Below, one piece after another: positions 7,096-14,473 of a stretch of DNA of 16,365 nucleotides (positions are counted from its first letter, which is position 1; the number at the start of each line of letters is the position of its first letter). Source of the stretch: Chitinophagaceae bacterium. GTDB lineage: Bacteria; Bacteroidota; Bacteroidia; Chitinophagales; Chitinophagaceae. The translations under genes and the position numbers were made by a program. The notes below the pieces were generated by a model. It saw only the letters and a list, made by a program, of their open reading frames with translations. It was not told where the DNA came from and did not search any database. The stretch covers positions 1 through 16,365 of the forward strand of contig JALOMC010000017.1 of the NCBI GenBank assembly GCA_025455665.1, read 5' to 3'.

Positions 7096-7845
7096 TCAGG
7101 ATTTCGGCTTGGTGCCGGTTGTTTTGGCCGGCGACTTGGTGCCAGCAGGGGCCGGTTTCATGCTCTCCAGGTTTTGGCGGGCAATGATGAAATCAGGGAA
7201 CTCTTTGACGGCCAACTCGTAGAATTTTTTGGCCTCATCGCCCTTTTTGTCGCGAAAAGCAAGGGCGCCGAGCATATTGTACGCCGCGGCTAGCACGGGT
7301 ACATTTTCGCTGCGGCCAGGGCTTACCTCCAGCGATACCTGCTCCTGGCGAGCTTTGGCTGTATCGGTCAGTACTTTTTGCAGGGTGGTACGGCATTCGC
7401 CCACCCGCTCCAGTATAAACTGTCGGGTGGCCAGTTGATAGTAGTTGTAGGGGTCGGGTGCCAGCGGGCAAAGTTTTTCGTACCAGTCAAGGCTGGCCTT
7501 GGTATCGCCGGCGCGGCCGCTGATGTCGGCCAGCAGGGTCAGTGCTGTCACATTTTTGGCATCGCCTTCGTTTATTTCTTTCGCCAGCTTGTACGAGCCG
7601 TTCAAATTGCCGGTACGGTAGTAAATAATGGCCAGCGAGTCGCGGAAATTGGCACTGCCACCTGCCAGCAAATAGTTGGTTAGTGCGTAGGCAGCGCTGT
7701 GCATATCATCATATGCCAGACTGCGCCGGTAAACATTCAGGTGCTCTTGTTGGCGAGTGGCGGCTTGCAGGCTATCTTGCTTTTGGCCAAAAGCAGCGCT
7801 GCCCAATGTAATGCATACAGTGGCCAGCAGTACGAACTGTTTCAT
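7096..7845 (-). CDS. Exported TPR-repeat protein of unknown function
   Basis: The 249-residue protein has a signal peptide (MKQFVLLATVCITLGSAAFGQ, cleavage after about residue 20) and then helical repeats of tetratricopeptide type. The clearest lie around ANFRDSLAIIYYRTGNLNGSY, VTALTLLADISGRAGDTKASLDWYEKL, and AAAYNMLGALAFRDKKGDEAKKFYELAVKEFPDF (about residues 190-225). The C terminus is a Lys/Thr/Pro-rich tail. TPR proteins of this form act as periplasmic scaffolds, but no partner is indicated here. The open frame extends to TTG 7872, inside a candidate promoter; ATG 7845 gives the signal peptide. Its neighbours are the divergent DUF547 gene (87-nt gap) and rplS downstream. There is no lipobox Cys at the cleavage site, so it is probably not a lipoprotein. 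Confidence 0.85.
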   Translation of the reverse strand: MKQFVLLATVCITLGSAAFGQKQDSLQAATRQQEHLNVYRRSLAYDDMHSAAYALTNYLLAGGSANFRDSLAIIYYRTGNLNGSYKLAKEINEGDAKNVTALTLLADISGRAGDTKASLDWYEKLCPLAPDPYNYYQLATRQFILERVGECRTTLQKVLTDTAKARQEQVSLEVSPGRSENVPVLAAAYNMLGALAFRDKKGDEAKKFYELAVKEFPDFIIARQNLESMKPAPAGTKSPAKTTGTKPKS

Positions 7846-7852
7846 AGTCAGG

Positions 7853-7901
7853 TTGTTCAAAGCTTGGTACAATAGTATTTTGGTCTCGGGATGCGAATCA
7901 A
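7853..7901. promoter_or_regulatory. Candidate overlapping divergent promoters for the TPR and DUF547 genes
   Basis: On the plus strand TTG (7853-7855), a 20-nt spacer and TATTTTG (7876-7882) form a near-consensus promoter for DUF547. On the minus strand TTG (7901-7899), a 21-nt spacer and TACTATTG (7877-7870) form one for the TPR gene. The two -7 boxes share bases 7876-7877, so the polymerases could compete. Both have at least one mismatch. Confidence 0.3.
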
Positions 7902-7932
7902 TACAATAATACGCAATTGTATATCACCCAAA

Positions 7933-8724
7933 ATGGTGAGAAAATCCTGTAATTTTTGCTCACCGGTTGTTCTTTTTTACTTCTCCATGATGCCGCAAGT
8001 GATAGCGCAGTCTGCCGACCCGACAACGGTAGGGCAGCAATTGTTGCTGGCTGTTCGCACAGCCGATAGCGGCCAGCTGGCCCATTACCGGCAGCAGCTG
8101 GGGGCAGCATCGCCCGGGTGGCTGGAGCAGGGCCTGCCAGATCAGGCCAGCCGGCTGGCTTTCTGGCTCAACCTTTACAATGCTGCCACCCAATGGCTTT
8201 TGGCAGCCGATGCCAATGCCTACCGACACCGGCAGCGCTTTTTTGCCCGCCGCCAAATATTGGTGGCCGGCACACAGCTAAGCCTGAATGACATAGAGCA
8301 TGGCATACTGCGCCAAAGCCGTATTTGGTGGAGCATGGGCTACCTGAAAAAATGCTTTCCGCCGGCTCATGAAAAGCGCTGGCGTCTGCCGCTGCTCGAC
8401 TACCGTCTTCACTTTGCCCTCAATTGCGGCGCAGCCAGTTGCCCGCCAATTGCTTTTTACGAGCCCGAAAAAATAGAAACGCAACTGGCGCTGGCCGAGC
8501 GGGTTTTTCTGCGGTCGGCAGTGCAGTACAATGCGGCTGACCATGCCGCTACGGTGCCAAAAACTCTTAGCTGGTTTCGGGCCGATTTTGGCGGCGCCGC
8601 GGGCATTCGTCGCCTGCTGCAGCGCCAGCAACTGATACCGGCCGGTGAGGAAGGTAGCAAGGTGCGACTTCGGTATGCCCCGTACAACTGGCAGCTGCAG
8701 CTGCAAAATTTTCGGGCCGACTAG
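7933..8724 (+). CDS. DUF547 domain-containing exported protein
   Basis: The 263-residue protein carries a DUF547 domain, recognised by RLAFWLNLYNA (about 74-84), SLNDIEHGILR (117-127), LHFALNCGAASCPPI (159-173) and the WFRADFGG segment (214-221). The conserved Asn, His and Cys positions suggest a catalytic fold of unknown activity; the family has been compared to papain-like and transglutaminase-like proteins, which I cannot test here. The start is uncertain. The frame opens at ATG 7891, but the candidate start of transcription is close to that base, and ATG 7933 gives a plausible signal peptide (MVRKS, hydrophobic core, cleavage after VIAQ near residue 26). ATG 7987 would lose most of the signal. 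It ends directly against the Dabb gene. Confidence 0.85.
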   Translation: MVRKSCNFCSPVVLFYFSMMPQVIAQSADPTTVGQQLLLAVRTADSGQLAHYRQQLGAASPGWLEQGLPDQASRLAFWLNLYNAATQWLLAADANAYRHRQRFFARRQILVAGTQLSLNDIEHGILRQSRIWWSMGYLKKCFPPAHEKRWRLPLLDYRLHFALNCGAASCPPIAFYEPEKIETQLALAERVFLRSAVQYNAADHAATVPKTLSWFRADFGGAAGIRRLLQRQQLIPAGEEGSKVRLRYAPYNWQLQLQNFRAD

Positions 8725-9123
8725 CTAGGCTTGTTCCGTCATCCAGGTATCATACACTACTACCCGCTGCCACAAGTGGCTGTACTTTTCTACAAAGGCT
8801 TTGTGAATGGGATGCTCCTGGTAAGCAGCCTGGTCTTCCAGCGAACGGAAATACATGAGCTCCGACACCTGATAACTGTGGTCGACCACGCCACGCTGCT
8901 CAGTACCAGCCGCAGTACCTACCAGCAGGCGTTGTACCTGCGGTATGGCGGCCAGGGCCTTCAGTCCTTCTATCAGCTGTGCTTTGTGCTCCTCGCTGGC
9001 AGGCTGCTGCAGCCAAAAAAATACATGATGAACAAGAAAAGCAGCGGGCCGGACTTGCGGCGCTAAACCAGTACCGGCCAGCACCGTTTCTACAAACTGG
9101 CGGCGGCTAAAGAAATCGAGCAT
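8725..9123 (-). CDS. Dabb (stress-responsive A/B barrel) family protein with twin-arginine N terminus
   Basis: The 132-residue protein contains a Dabb dimeric alpha-beta barrel domain (about 30-130): the first strand LVHHVFFWL, a VVDHSYQVSELMYFRSLEDQAAYQEHP segment typical of the family, and HKAFVEKY followed by a VVVYD strand. These small ferredoxin-like barrels have varied roles and no activity can be given. Residues 6-11 read SRRQFV, close to the twin-arginine signal (S/T-R-R-x-F-L), followed by a weakly hydrophobic stretch to APQVRPAA, so the protein may be exported folded by Tat. The start ATG 9123 is the only one that keeps this motif. Its stop codon touches that of the DUF547 gene. It lies upstream of the rny terminator on the same strand, so it probably has its own promoter, which I did not identify. 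Confidence 0.85.
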   Translation of the reverse strand: MLDFFSRRQFVETVLAGTGLAPQVRPAAFLVHHVFFWLQQPASEEHKAQLIEGLKALAAIPQVQRLLVGTAAGTEQRGVVDHSYQVSELMYFRSLEDQAAYQEHPIHKAFVEKYSHLWQRVVVYDTWMTEQA

Positions 9124-9177
9124 GGCAGACTTTTGCCCGACAAGATAGGGGCTGTGTATCTTTTACCGGTAGGCCAC

Positions 9178-9213
9178 AAAAAAGCCGACCCTGTGCTGGC
9201 GGTCGGCTTTTTT
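9178..9213 (-). terminator. Terminator after rny
   Basis: AAAAAAGCCGACC (9178-9190) pairs with GGTCGGCTTTTTT (9201-9213) around a 10-nt loop. The run of A on the plus strand gives a T tract on the minus strand, as needed for rny, whose stop lies 25 nt away. The plus strand also has a T tract, so it may work in both directions. Confidence 0.88.
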
Positions 9214-9237
9214 TTATGAAAAGAAAACGGAAGCTTA

Positions 9238-10803
9238 TTAACGTGCTACGTTGACAGCCCGCTTTTCGCGGATGACGGTTACTTTAATCTGACCCGGATA
9301 GGTCATTTCGGTCTGAATTTTCTGTGCTATTTCAAAGCTGAGCTTGTCGCTTTCAGCGTCGGTCACCTTCTCTGCTTCTACTATCACCCGCAGTTCGCGG
9401 CCGGCTTGTATGGCATAGGCTTTTTCTACACCACCGTAGCCCAGGGCCAGGTTTTCCAGGTCTTTTATGCGCTGCAGGTATTGCTGCATTATTTCGCGGC
9501 GGGCGCCGGGCCGGGCACCGCTGATGGCATCGCAGGCTTGTATAATGGGCGAAATCACGTAGCTCATTTCCATCTCATCGTGGTGGGCGCCAATGGCGTT
9601 TACCACGCTGGGATGTTCGCCATACTTTTCAGCCAGCTTGGCACCCAGCAGGGCATGGCTCAGTTCGGTTTCTTCGTCGGGTACCTTGCCTATATCGTGC
9701 AGCAAGCCAGCCCGCTTGGCCAGTTTGGGGTTCAGGCCCAGTTCGGCAGCCATGATGCCGCACAGGTTGGCTGTTTCGCGGCTGTGCATCAGCAGGTTTT
9801 GCCCGTACGATGAGCGGAAGCGCATACGGCCTACCATGCGCACCAGCTCTTTGTGCAGGCCATGTATGCCCAGCTCTATCACCGTGCGTTCGCCTATTTC
9901 CATCACCTGGTCCTCTATCTGCTTACGGGTCTTTTCTACCACTTCCTCTATTCGGGCAGGGTGTATGCGGCCGTCCGTCACCAGGCGCTGCAGGCTCAGG
10001 CGGGCTATTTCGCGGCGCAGGGGGTCAAAGCTGCTCAGAATGATGGCTTCTGGTGTATCGTCTACTATCAGGTCTACCCCGGTGGCGGCCTCTATGGCCC
10101 TGATGTTGCGGCCTTCGCGACCAATGATCTGGCCCTTTATTTCGTCGGATTCGAGGTTGAAAACCGTCACCGAGTTTTCGATAGCCTGCTCGGCAGCCGT
10201 ACGCTGAATAGTTTGAATAATGATTTTGCGGGCCTCTTTGGTGGCCTTTTGCTTGGCATCGTCAATGATTTCTTGCTGCAGTGCCAACGCCCGGGTTTGC
10301 GCTTCCTGTTTCAGGCTCTCAATCAGCTGGCTGCGGGCCTCATCGGCCGTCAATGTGGCTATTTTTTCCAGCCGGCGTATGTGTTCTTCCTGGTGTTTTT
10401 CCAGCTCGCTACGCTTCTGGTTCACCAGTTCTATCTGGCGGTTCAGGTTTTCCTTGATCGCCTCATTTTCTTTGATTTGCTTATCCAGGTTGCCGCTTTT
10501 GCTATTCACGCTTTGCTCCTGGCTACGAACACGGGCTTCTGCCTCGGCTATTTTTTTGTTTCGCTCCAGCACTTCCTTGTCATGCTCGGCCTTCAGCTGC
10601 ACAAACTTTTCTTTGGCTTCCAGCAGCTTTTCTTTTTTCAGGGTTTCGGCCCTTATCTCGGCATCAGACAGTAGTTTATGTGCTTGTTGTTCGGCTTCGG
10701 CCAGTTGTTTTTTGTTGTTAGCAGCAAAAAGGAATTTACCAGCTACAAGTCCCACTAAAAGGGCTACTACCCCCACTATGATGAGGTACATCATCGGATC
10801 CAT
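9238..10803 (-). CDS. rny: Ribonuclease Y
   Basis: RNase Y is a membrane-anchored endoribonuclease that starts mRNA decay. The 521-residue protein (B. subtilis: 520) shows the family order: an N-terminal membrane helix (about residues 4-26, YLIIVGVVALLVGLVAG), a long charged coiled coil (about 35-200), a KH domain with the loop GREGRN (228-233), and an HD domain with HD at 369-370 in LLHDIGKV. The C-terminal segment ends VIREKRAVNVAR. The open frame runs upstream to 11004, but that extension is Cys/Arg/Pro-rich, crosses the terminator of the tricorn gene and has no family counterpart. ATG 10803 begins MDPMMYLII. ATG 10794 or 10791 are possible. Antisense frames over this gene are shadows. Confidence 0.95.
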   Translation of the reverse strand: MDPMMYLIIVGVVALLVGLVAGKFLFAANNKKQLAEAEQQAHKLLSDAEIRAETLKKEKLLEAKEKFVQLKAEHDKEVLERNKKIAEAEARVRSQEQSVNSKSGNLDKQIKENEAIKENLNRQIELVNQKRSELEKHQEEHIRRLEKIATLTADEARSQLIESLKQEAQTRALALQQEIIDDAKQKATKEARKIIIQTIQRTAAEQAIENSVTVFNLESDEIKGQIIGREGRNIRAIEAATGVDLIVDDTPEAIILSSFDPLRREIARLSLQRLVTDGRIHPARIEEVVEKTRKQIEDQVMEIGERTVIELGIHGLHKELVRMVGRMRFRSSYGQNLLMHSRETANLCGIMAAELGLNPKLAKRAGLLHDIGKVPDEETELSHALLGAKLAEKYGEHPSVVNAIGAHHDEMEMSYVISPIIQACDAISGARPGARREIMQQYLQRIKDLENLALGYGGVEKAYAIQAGRELRVIVEAEKVTDAESDKLSFEIAQKIQTEMTYPGQIKVTVIREKRAVNVAR

Positions 10804-10987
10804 TCGGTATGTATTTGTGCGATGACAAGCGGCAATATGGCATGCGAACAGGCATCGGCAATTGTTAGTGAATACGTTTACTACCGGGCGAAAATAAGGA
10901 TAAAGGCGATTGGCCCGGGGCTGAGAATGAAGCCGCTTGTGCCCGGCCTTAGCTGGTAATAGCATGCAGCCGTACGCCGGGCGCAGC
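10804..10987. other. Intergenic region upstream of rny
   Basis: About 184 nt without a convincing gene. On the minus strand TATTTTCG (10903 down to about 10896) resembles a -7 box with one mismatch, but I found no TTG at the right spacing. No RNA gene or further repeat was recognised. Confidence 0.3.
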
Positions 10988-11023
10988 AAAAAGGGCTGCA
11001 ACAAATGCGCTGCAGCCCTTTTT
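10988..11023 (-). terminator. Terminator after the tricorn-like protease gene
   Basis: AAAAAGGGCTGCA (10988-11000) pairs perfectly with TGCAGCCCTTTTT (11011-11023) around a 10-nt loop, with T tracts at both ends. On the minus strand it ends the protease transcript 27 nt after its stop codon. Confidence 0.88.
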
Positions 11024-11049
11024 CAGGGGTACGGTTTTGGTTGCGGTAC

Positions 11050-14000
11050 TTACAGTTTTTGCAAAATGAGTTCGATGGCTTTGTCCAATTGGGGGTCGCG
11101 GCCGGCTACTTTGTCATCAAATTGGTTGAGCACCTTCACATCGGGCTGCACTCCGGCAAACTCAATGTCTTTGCCATCGAGCGTGTAGCAGCCCCAGCTG
11201 GGCAGGCGCAGAAAGCTGCCATCTACCAGGCCGGTACCGGTTGTAAAAATGATCCAGCGATAGGTTTCATTGCCCACTACGGTGCCCAGCTTCAAGGCCT
11301 TAAATCCGGTGGCGGTCATCTCGGCATCGCTCAGGCTTTGCTCGTTTATCAGCAGTACAATGGGCTTATCGGCCGGGGCAAAATTGCTTTGGCCGGTCAG
11401 GGTACCGCCGCGGTACTTCCATTTCAGGTAGGTTTTCTGGCTCAAAAAGCGCAGCACCTCATCATGCACATTGCCGCCGGTATTGTAGCGCAGGTCCAGT
11501 ATAAGGGCGTCTTTTTGGTAAAAGTCGCGGCCCATCTCCTGCAAAAACACATCCAGCTCTGCAGTGCCCATATTTTTCATGTGCACATAGGCTATGCGGT
11601 TTTTACCTTTTTCATCTACCCGCTGCTGGTTCCCGTCTATCCATTCATCATACAGCAGGTTGCTAATGCTGGTGGTAGGGTGCAGGCGTACCTCATAGGT
11701 GCTGCCATCGGGTCGGCGCAGGCTCAGCTTCATTTCGCGGTCGGCGCTGGGCTGTGTGAAGTACTGGCTGCGGTCGGCGCCGGCTTGCACAGGCTGGTCG
11801 TTTACGGCAGTCAGCACGTCGCCGGGCCTGATGTCTACGCCCTTTTTATCGGCCGGGCCACGGCTAATGATGCGCTTGACGGTGTAGGGAGCAGCCGGCT
11901 CAAACACAAGGCCGGGCTCCATCGTGCGGCTGCTTAGTTTTACATCTTCGTCGGTTCCGCCTGTGCTAAAGCCGGTATGCGAGGCATTCAGCTCGCCCAG
12001 CATATCATTCAGCAGCACCCGCAGGTCCTGCCTCGAGTTTACCATGGGCAGGTAGGCTGCATAGCGCTGGCGAATCTTTTTCCAATCGAGACCGCGAAAG
12101 GTTTCGTCATAGAAATTTTCCTCCATTTGGGCCCATGCTTCGTCAAACATCTGCTGAAACTCGGCCGCCAGATTGCGCCGGAAGGTGTAGTTCATGACCA
12201 TGGGTTCTACTTTGTTGGCATCCAGGTTGAGGCGGTGAATGGTGCCCCGGGCCAGTACCCACAGCTTATCGCCCTGTTGTACCAAATCGAATCCTCCGGC
12301 TTCTGCCCCCTGTATTTTCTCTGTTCTGGGCGTTTCAAAAGGCTCGAACACGGTTTTCCAAAGGGCGGTGCGGCCTTCGCCGTGGTCGCTCACGTACAGT
12401 ATCGTTTGCTTTTCACCTTTTTGTACTATTCCCACCAGGTATTGGCTGCCGGCGCGGGGCCCCACCTGCTCCATACGGTCTAAAAAACGCTGTGTATCAA
12501 TAGTCAGGCTTGTCAGGCTGTCCTTCTTTTTGGTGCTGTCTTTTTTTTCTTCTTTAAACAGCTCGTCCAGCTTGTTCAGGCGGTAGGGTTCATCCCATTT
12601 TTCCAGCGGTACGCGGTATATGCTGGCAGGCTGCAGGCCAAAAGGATAGGCTGGCTTGTAAGGGTTGCCCACAAAGTACAAGTAGCGGCTGTCGGGGCTC
12701 CATTGGGCATCGCCTTCGGTTACGCCGCTACGGGTCAGGTTGGTGGTTTGGCCGGTGCGCAGGTTGTGCACCACTATATCGCTTTCAAAATCGCGGTATA
12801 CCGATATGGCCAGCCATTCATCATTTGGCGAAAAAACCGGCGCCGATCCACGGTTACCCCAAATCTCATCTTTCAGTACCGTCTTTATTTCGCTGGTTTT
12901 GGTGTCCAGCAGCTTCACCTCGCCCCGGCCGCTGATCCAGGCCGCCTGGCTACGCTTGCTGTTCAGGGTCAGCAGGCGGGCATTGGCCATATCGCGGCTC
13001 AGCTCTTGCAGGGCAGCGCCGCCATAGGCACCTATTTTGTACAGGTTGGTGTAGCCCTGGCGGGTTTGCAAAAACAGCAGGGTTTTGTTGTCGGCCATCC
13101 ACTTTACCTCGCTGGCCCGTTCGGCGCTGCCTTTGGCCACCTGGCTGATGAATTTGCCGTCGATATCGCTGACAAACAACTCGCCCCGGCTGATGAAGGC
13201 CAGCTTTTTGCCATCGGGCGACACATCGAAGGCCGAAATTTCGCCGCTGATGTTGAAGTCCTGGCTTTTGGGCAACACGTAGTTGCGGTTCAGCACAATG
13301 GCTATTTTACTGCTACTGCCTTTTGCTACATCGTACAGGAATAGTGCATAATCTTTTTCAAACACCACTTTGCCGCCACGTGCATTTACCTGCGGCCATT
13401 TGATGCTGCTGCCAAATTGGGTGAGTGCCTTTTTTTTGCCGCCGCTCAGGGTGTACAGGTTGTTTTCGCCATTGGCTTCGTCGCTCATAAAATATACATT
13501 GCCCTGTTGGTCCAGGCTGTGGCCAAAGTCTTTGCCGGCATAGTCAGTATATTTTTTAAATGCCTTGGTGCCGGGGTGGTACGATTGTATATCGGGGGCA
13601 AAGGGGCCTTTGTAACGCTTGCGGTAGGCCTGGCTGGTGCTTTCCCAACTGTCGGTAAAAAATATTTCGCCCGTGCCGGGGTGCTCCCACAGGTTATGGT
13701 CGTAGTTGAAATAGAAGTCGCCAAATACCCGTACCGGCGTTCCGCCCTTGCGGCTCACTTTATAGCCTGCCTGGCGCCCTTCGCGGCTGCTGGTAAAATA
13801 AATGTGTTCGCTGTCCCAGCTCCAGCTGTCCATATCATCGGCACTGCTGTGCCAGGTCAGTTGCCGTATTTCGCCGCCAGCGGCGGGCATTACAAAAATA
13901 TCGGCATTGCCATACTGTCGGCTGCTAAAGGCCAACCATTGTCCATCGGGCGAAAAGCGGGCATGCGTTTCGTAGCCGGGCATGGCTGTAAGGCGCTGGG

Positions 14001-14169
14001 CGGCGCCACCGTCAGAGGGGGCTTTCCACAGGTCGCCTTCGTAGCTAAATATCACTGTTTGGCCATCGGGCGAAAGGGCCGGGTACGAAAGGAAATGAGG
14101 CTCGGTAGCTGGCTGAGCATACAACAGCGGTGTTGTCAGCAGCAGGGCGGCAGTGAGCAGGTTTTTCAT
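11050..14169 (-). CDS. Tricorn-like S41 family serine protease, exported
   Basis: The 1039-residue protein has a signal peptide (MKNLLTAALLLTTPLLYAQP, cleavage near 19). It is followed by about 600 residues of beta-propeller repeats of the SPDG type (for example LSPDGQTVIFSYEGDLWK, FSPDGQWLAFSS, VSPDGKKLAFISRGELF, WSPDSRYLYFVG), then a core with a PDZ domain (around KKGVDIRPGDVLTAVND) and the C-terminal S41 peptidase domain. Expected catalytic residues are visible: Ser730-His731 in ASHTGFS and nucleophile Ser947 followed by Asp948 in SLSDAEM; the conserved final Glu was not assigned. Archaeal tricorn acts on peptides from the proteasome; here the signal peptide points to the periplasm. The frame opens at 14370, but its first 65 residues cross the promoter region, so ATG 14169 was taken (ATG 14175 is two codons longer). 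Confidence 0.93.
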   Translation of the reverse strand: MKNLLTAALLLTTPLLYAQPATEPHFLSYPALSPDGQTVIFSYEGDLWKAPSDGGAAQRLTAMPGYETHARFSPDGQWLAFSSRQYGNADIFVMPAAGGEIRQLTWHSSADDMDSWSWDSEHIYFTSSREGRQAGYKVSRKGGTPVRVFGDFYFNYDHNLWEHPGTGEIFFTDSWESTSQAYRKRYKGPFAPDIQSYHPGTKAFKKYTDYAGKDFGHSLDQQGNVYFMSDEANGENNLYTLSGGKKKALTQFGSSIKWPQVNARGGKVVFEKDYALFLYDVAKGSSSKIAIVLNRNYVLPKSQDFNISGEISAFDVSPDGKKLAFISRGELFVSDIDGKFISQVAKGSAERASEVKWMADNKTLLFLQTRQGYTNLYKIGAYGGAALQELSRDMANARLLTLNSKRSQAAWISGRGEVKLLDTKTSEIKTVLKDEIWGNRGSAPVFSPNDEWLAISVYRDFESDIVVHNLRTGQTTNLTRSGVTEGDAQWSPDSRYLYFVGNPYKPAYPFGLQPASIYRVPLEKWDEPYRLNKLDELFKEEKKDSTKKKDSLTSLTIDTQRFLDRMEQVGPRAGSQYLVGIVQKGEKQTILYVSDHGEGRTALWKTVFEPFETPRTEKIQGAEAGGFDLVQQGDKLWVLARGTIHRLNLDANKVEPMVMNYTFRRNLAAEFQQMFDEAWAQMEENFYDETFRGLDWKKIRQRYAAYLPMVNSRQDLRVLLNDMLGELNASHTGFSTGGTDEDVKLSSRTMEPGLVFEPAAPYTVKRIISRGPADKKGVDIRPGDVLTAVNDQPVQAGADRSQYFTQPSADREMKLSLRRPDGSTYEVRLHPTTSISNLLYDEWIDGNQQRVDEKGKNRIAYVHMKNMGTAELDVFLQEMGRDFYQKDALILDLRYNTGGNVHDEVLRFLSQKTYLKWKYRGGTLTGQSNFAPADKPIVLLINEQSLSDAEMTATGFKALKLGTVVGNETYRWIIFTTGTGLVDGSFLRLPSWGCYTLDGKDIEFAGVQPDVKVLNQFDDKVAGRDPQLDKAIELILQKL

Positions 14170-14210
14170 GGTCATAAATAAAAAAGACGAGGGAATTACA
14201 GGTAATGCTT

Positions 14211-14240
14211 CGAAAGTAACCGGAATTGGGGCAGTGCAAA
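14211..14240 (-). promoter_or_regulatory. Candidate promoter of the tricorn-like gene
   Basis: On the minus strand TTTG (14240-14237), an 18-nt spacer and TACTTTCG (14218-14211) match TTTG-N19-TAnnTTTG with one mismatch and a one-base shorter spacer. Transcription would start near 14204, about 35 nt before ATG 14169. Confidence 0.45.
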
Positions 14241-14389
14241 GCGGGTTGGGATGAATGGAGAAAAGGGCCCGTTTGTGTGCAGCCGCTTTGGCCGGGTGCA
14301 ACGGTGCTGGCAGGCCCCATACGGCGGCTTTTTGCCAGGGGCCAAACAAGGATTGTATCACGCATGCCAATTACCGAACATATTTTTTC

Positions 14390-14397
14390 TATATTTG
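14390..14397 (+). promoter_or_regulatory. Candidate -7 box of the HNH-like gene promoter
   Basis: TATATTTG fits TAnnTTTG exactly. A TTA at 14371-14373 is the nearest -33-like element, at a short 16-nt spacing. The start site would be near 14404, giving a leader of about 70 nt before the TTG start at 14474. Confidence 0.4.
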
Positions 14398-14473
14398 GCC
14401 TGCGTGATGAAATGGGAGCTTGCTGTTTCAAGGGAGCTCTTTTCTCTTAACCCACTAAACTTTTTCTTCAACA

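Larger units (their letters stand above)
14170..14473. other. Divergent intergenic region between the tricorn-like gene and the HNH-like gene
   Basis: 304 nt without a supported gene. It carries a minus-strand promoter candidate near the protease gene (14211-14240) and a plus-strand -7 box (14390-14397) near the HNH-like gene. The middle (about 14240-14360) is G+C-rich and contains no recognised RNA or repeat. Short frames here cover the promoters and look like chance. Confidence 0.5.

Noticed and set aside
9593..10674. Plus-strand frames opposite rny
   Set aside because: They are low-complexity readings of the coiled-coil codons with no recognisable domain; shadows of rny.
10804..11004. N-terminal extension of the RNase Y frame (588 residues)
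   Set aside because: The extension crosses the terminator of the protease gene, is Cys/Arg/Pro-rich and has no place in the family; ATG 10803 gives the normal membrane helix.
13417..14181. Plus-strand 254-residue frame opposite the protease gene
   Set aside because: It lies over beta-propeller codons, has no promoter and resembles no known protein; shadow frame.
14170..14370. N-terminal extension of the tricorn-like frame (1106 residues)
   Set aside because: The extra 65 residues cross the candidate promoter and come before a clear signal peptide at ATG 14169.
14226..14450. Small plus-strand frame of 74 residues in the divergent intergenic region
   Set aside because: It covers the -7 box of the HNH-like gene and has no upstream signals or familiar sequence.
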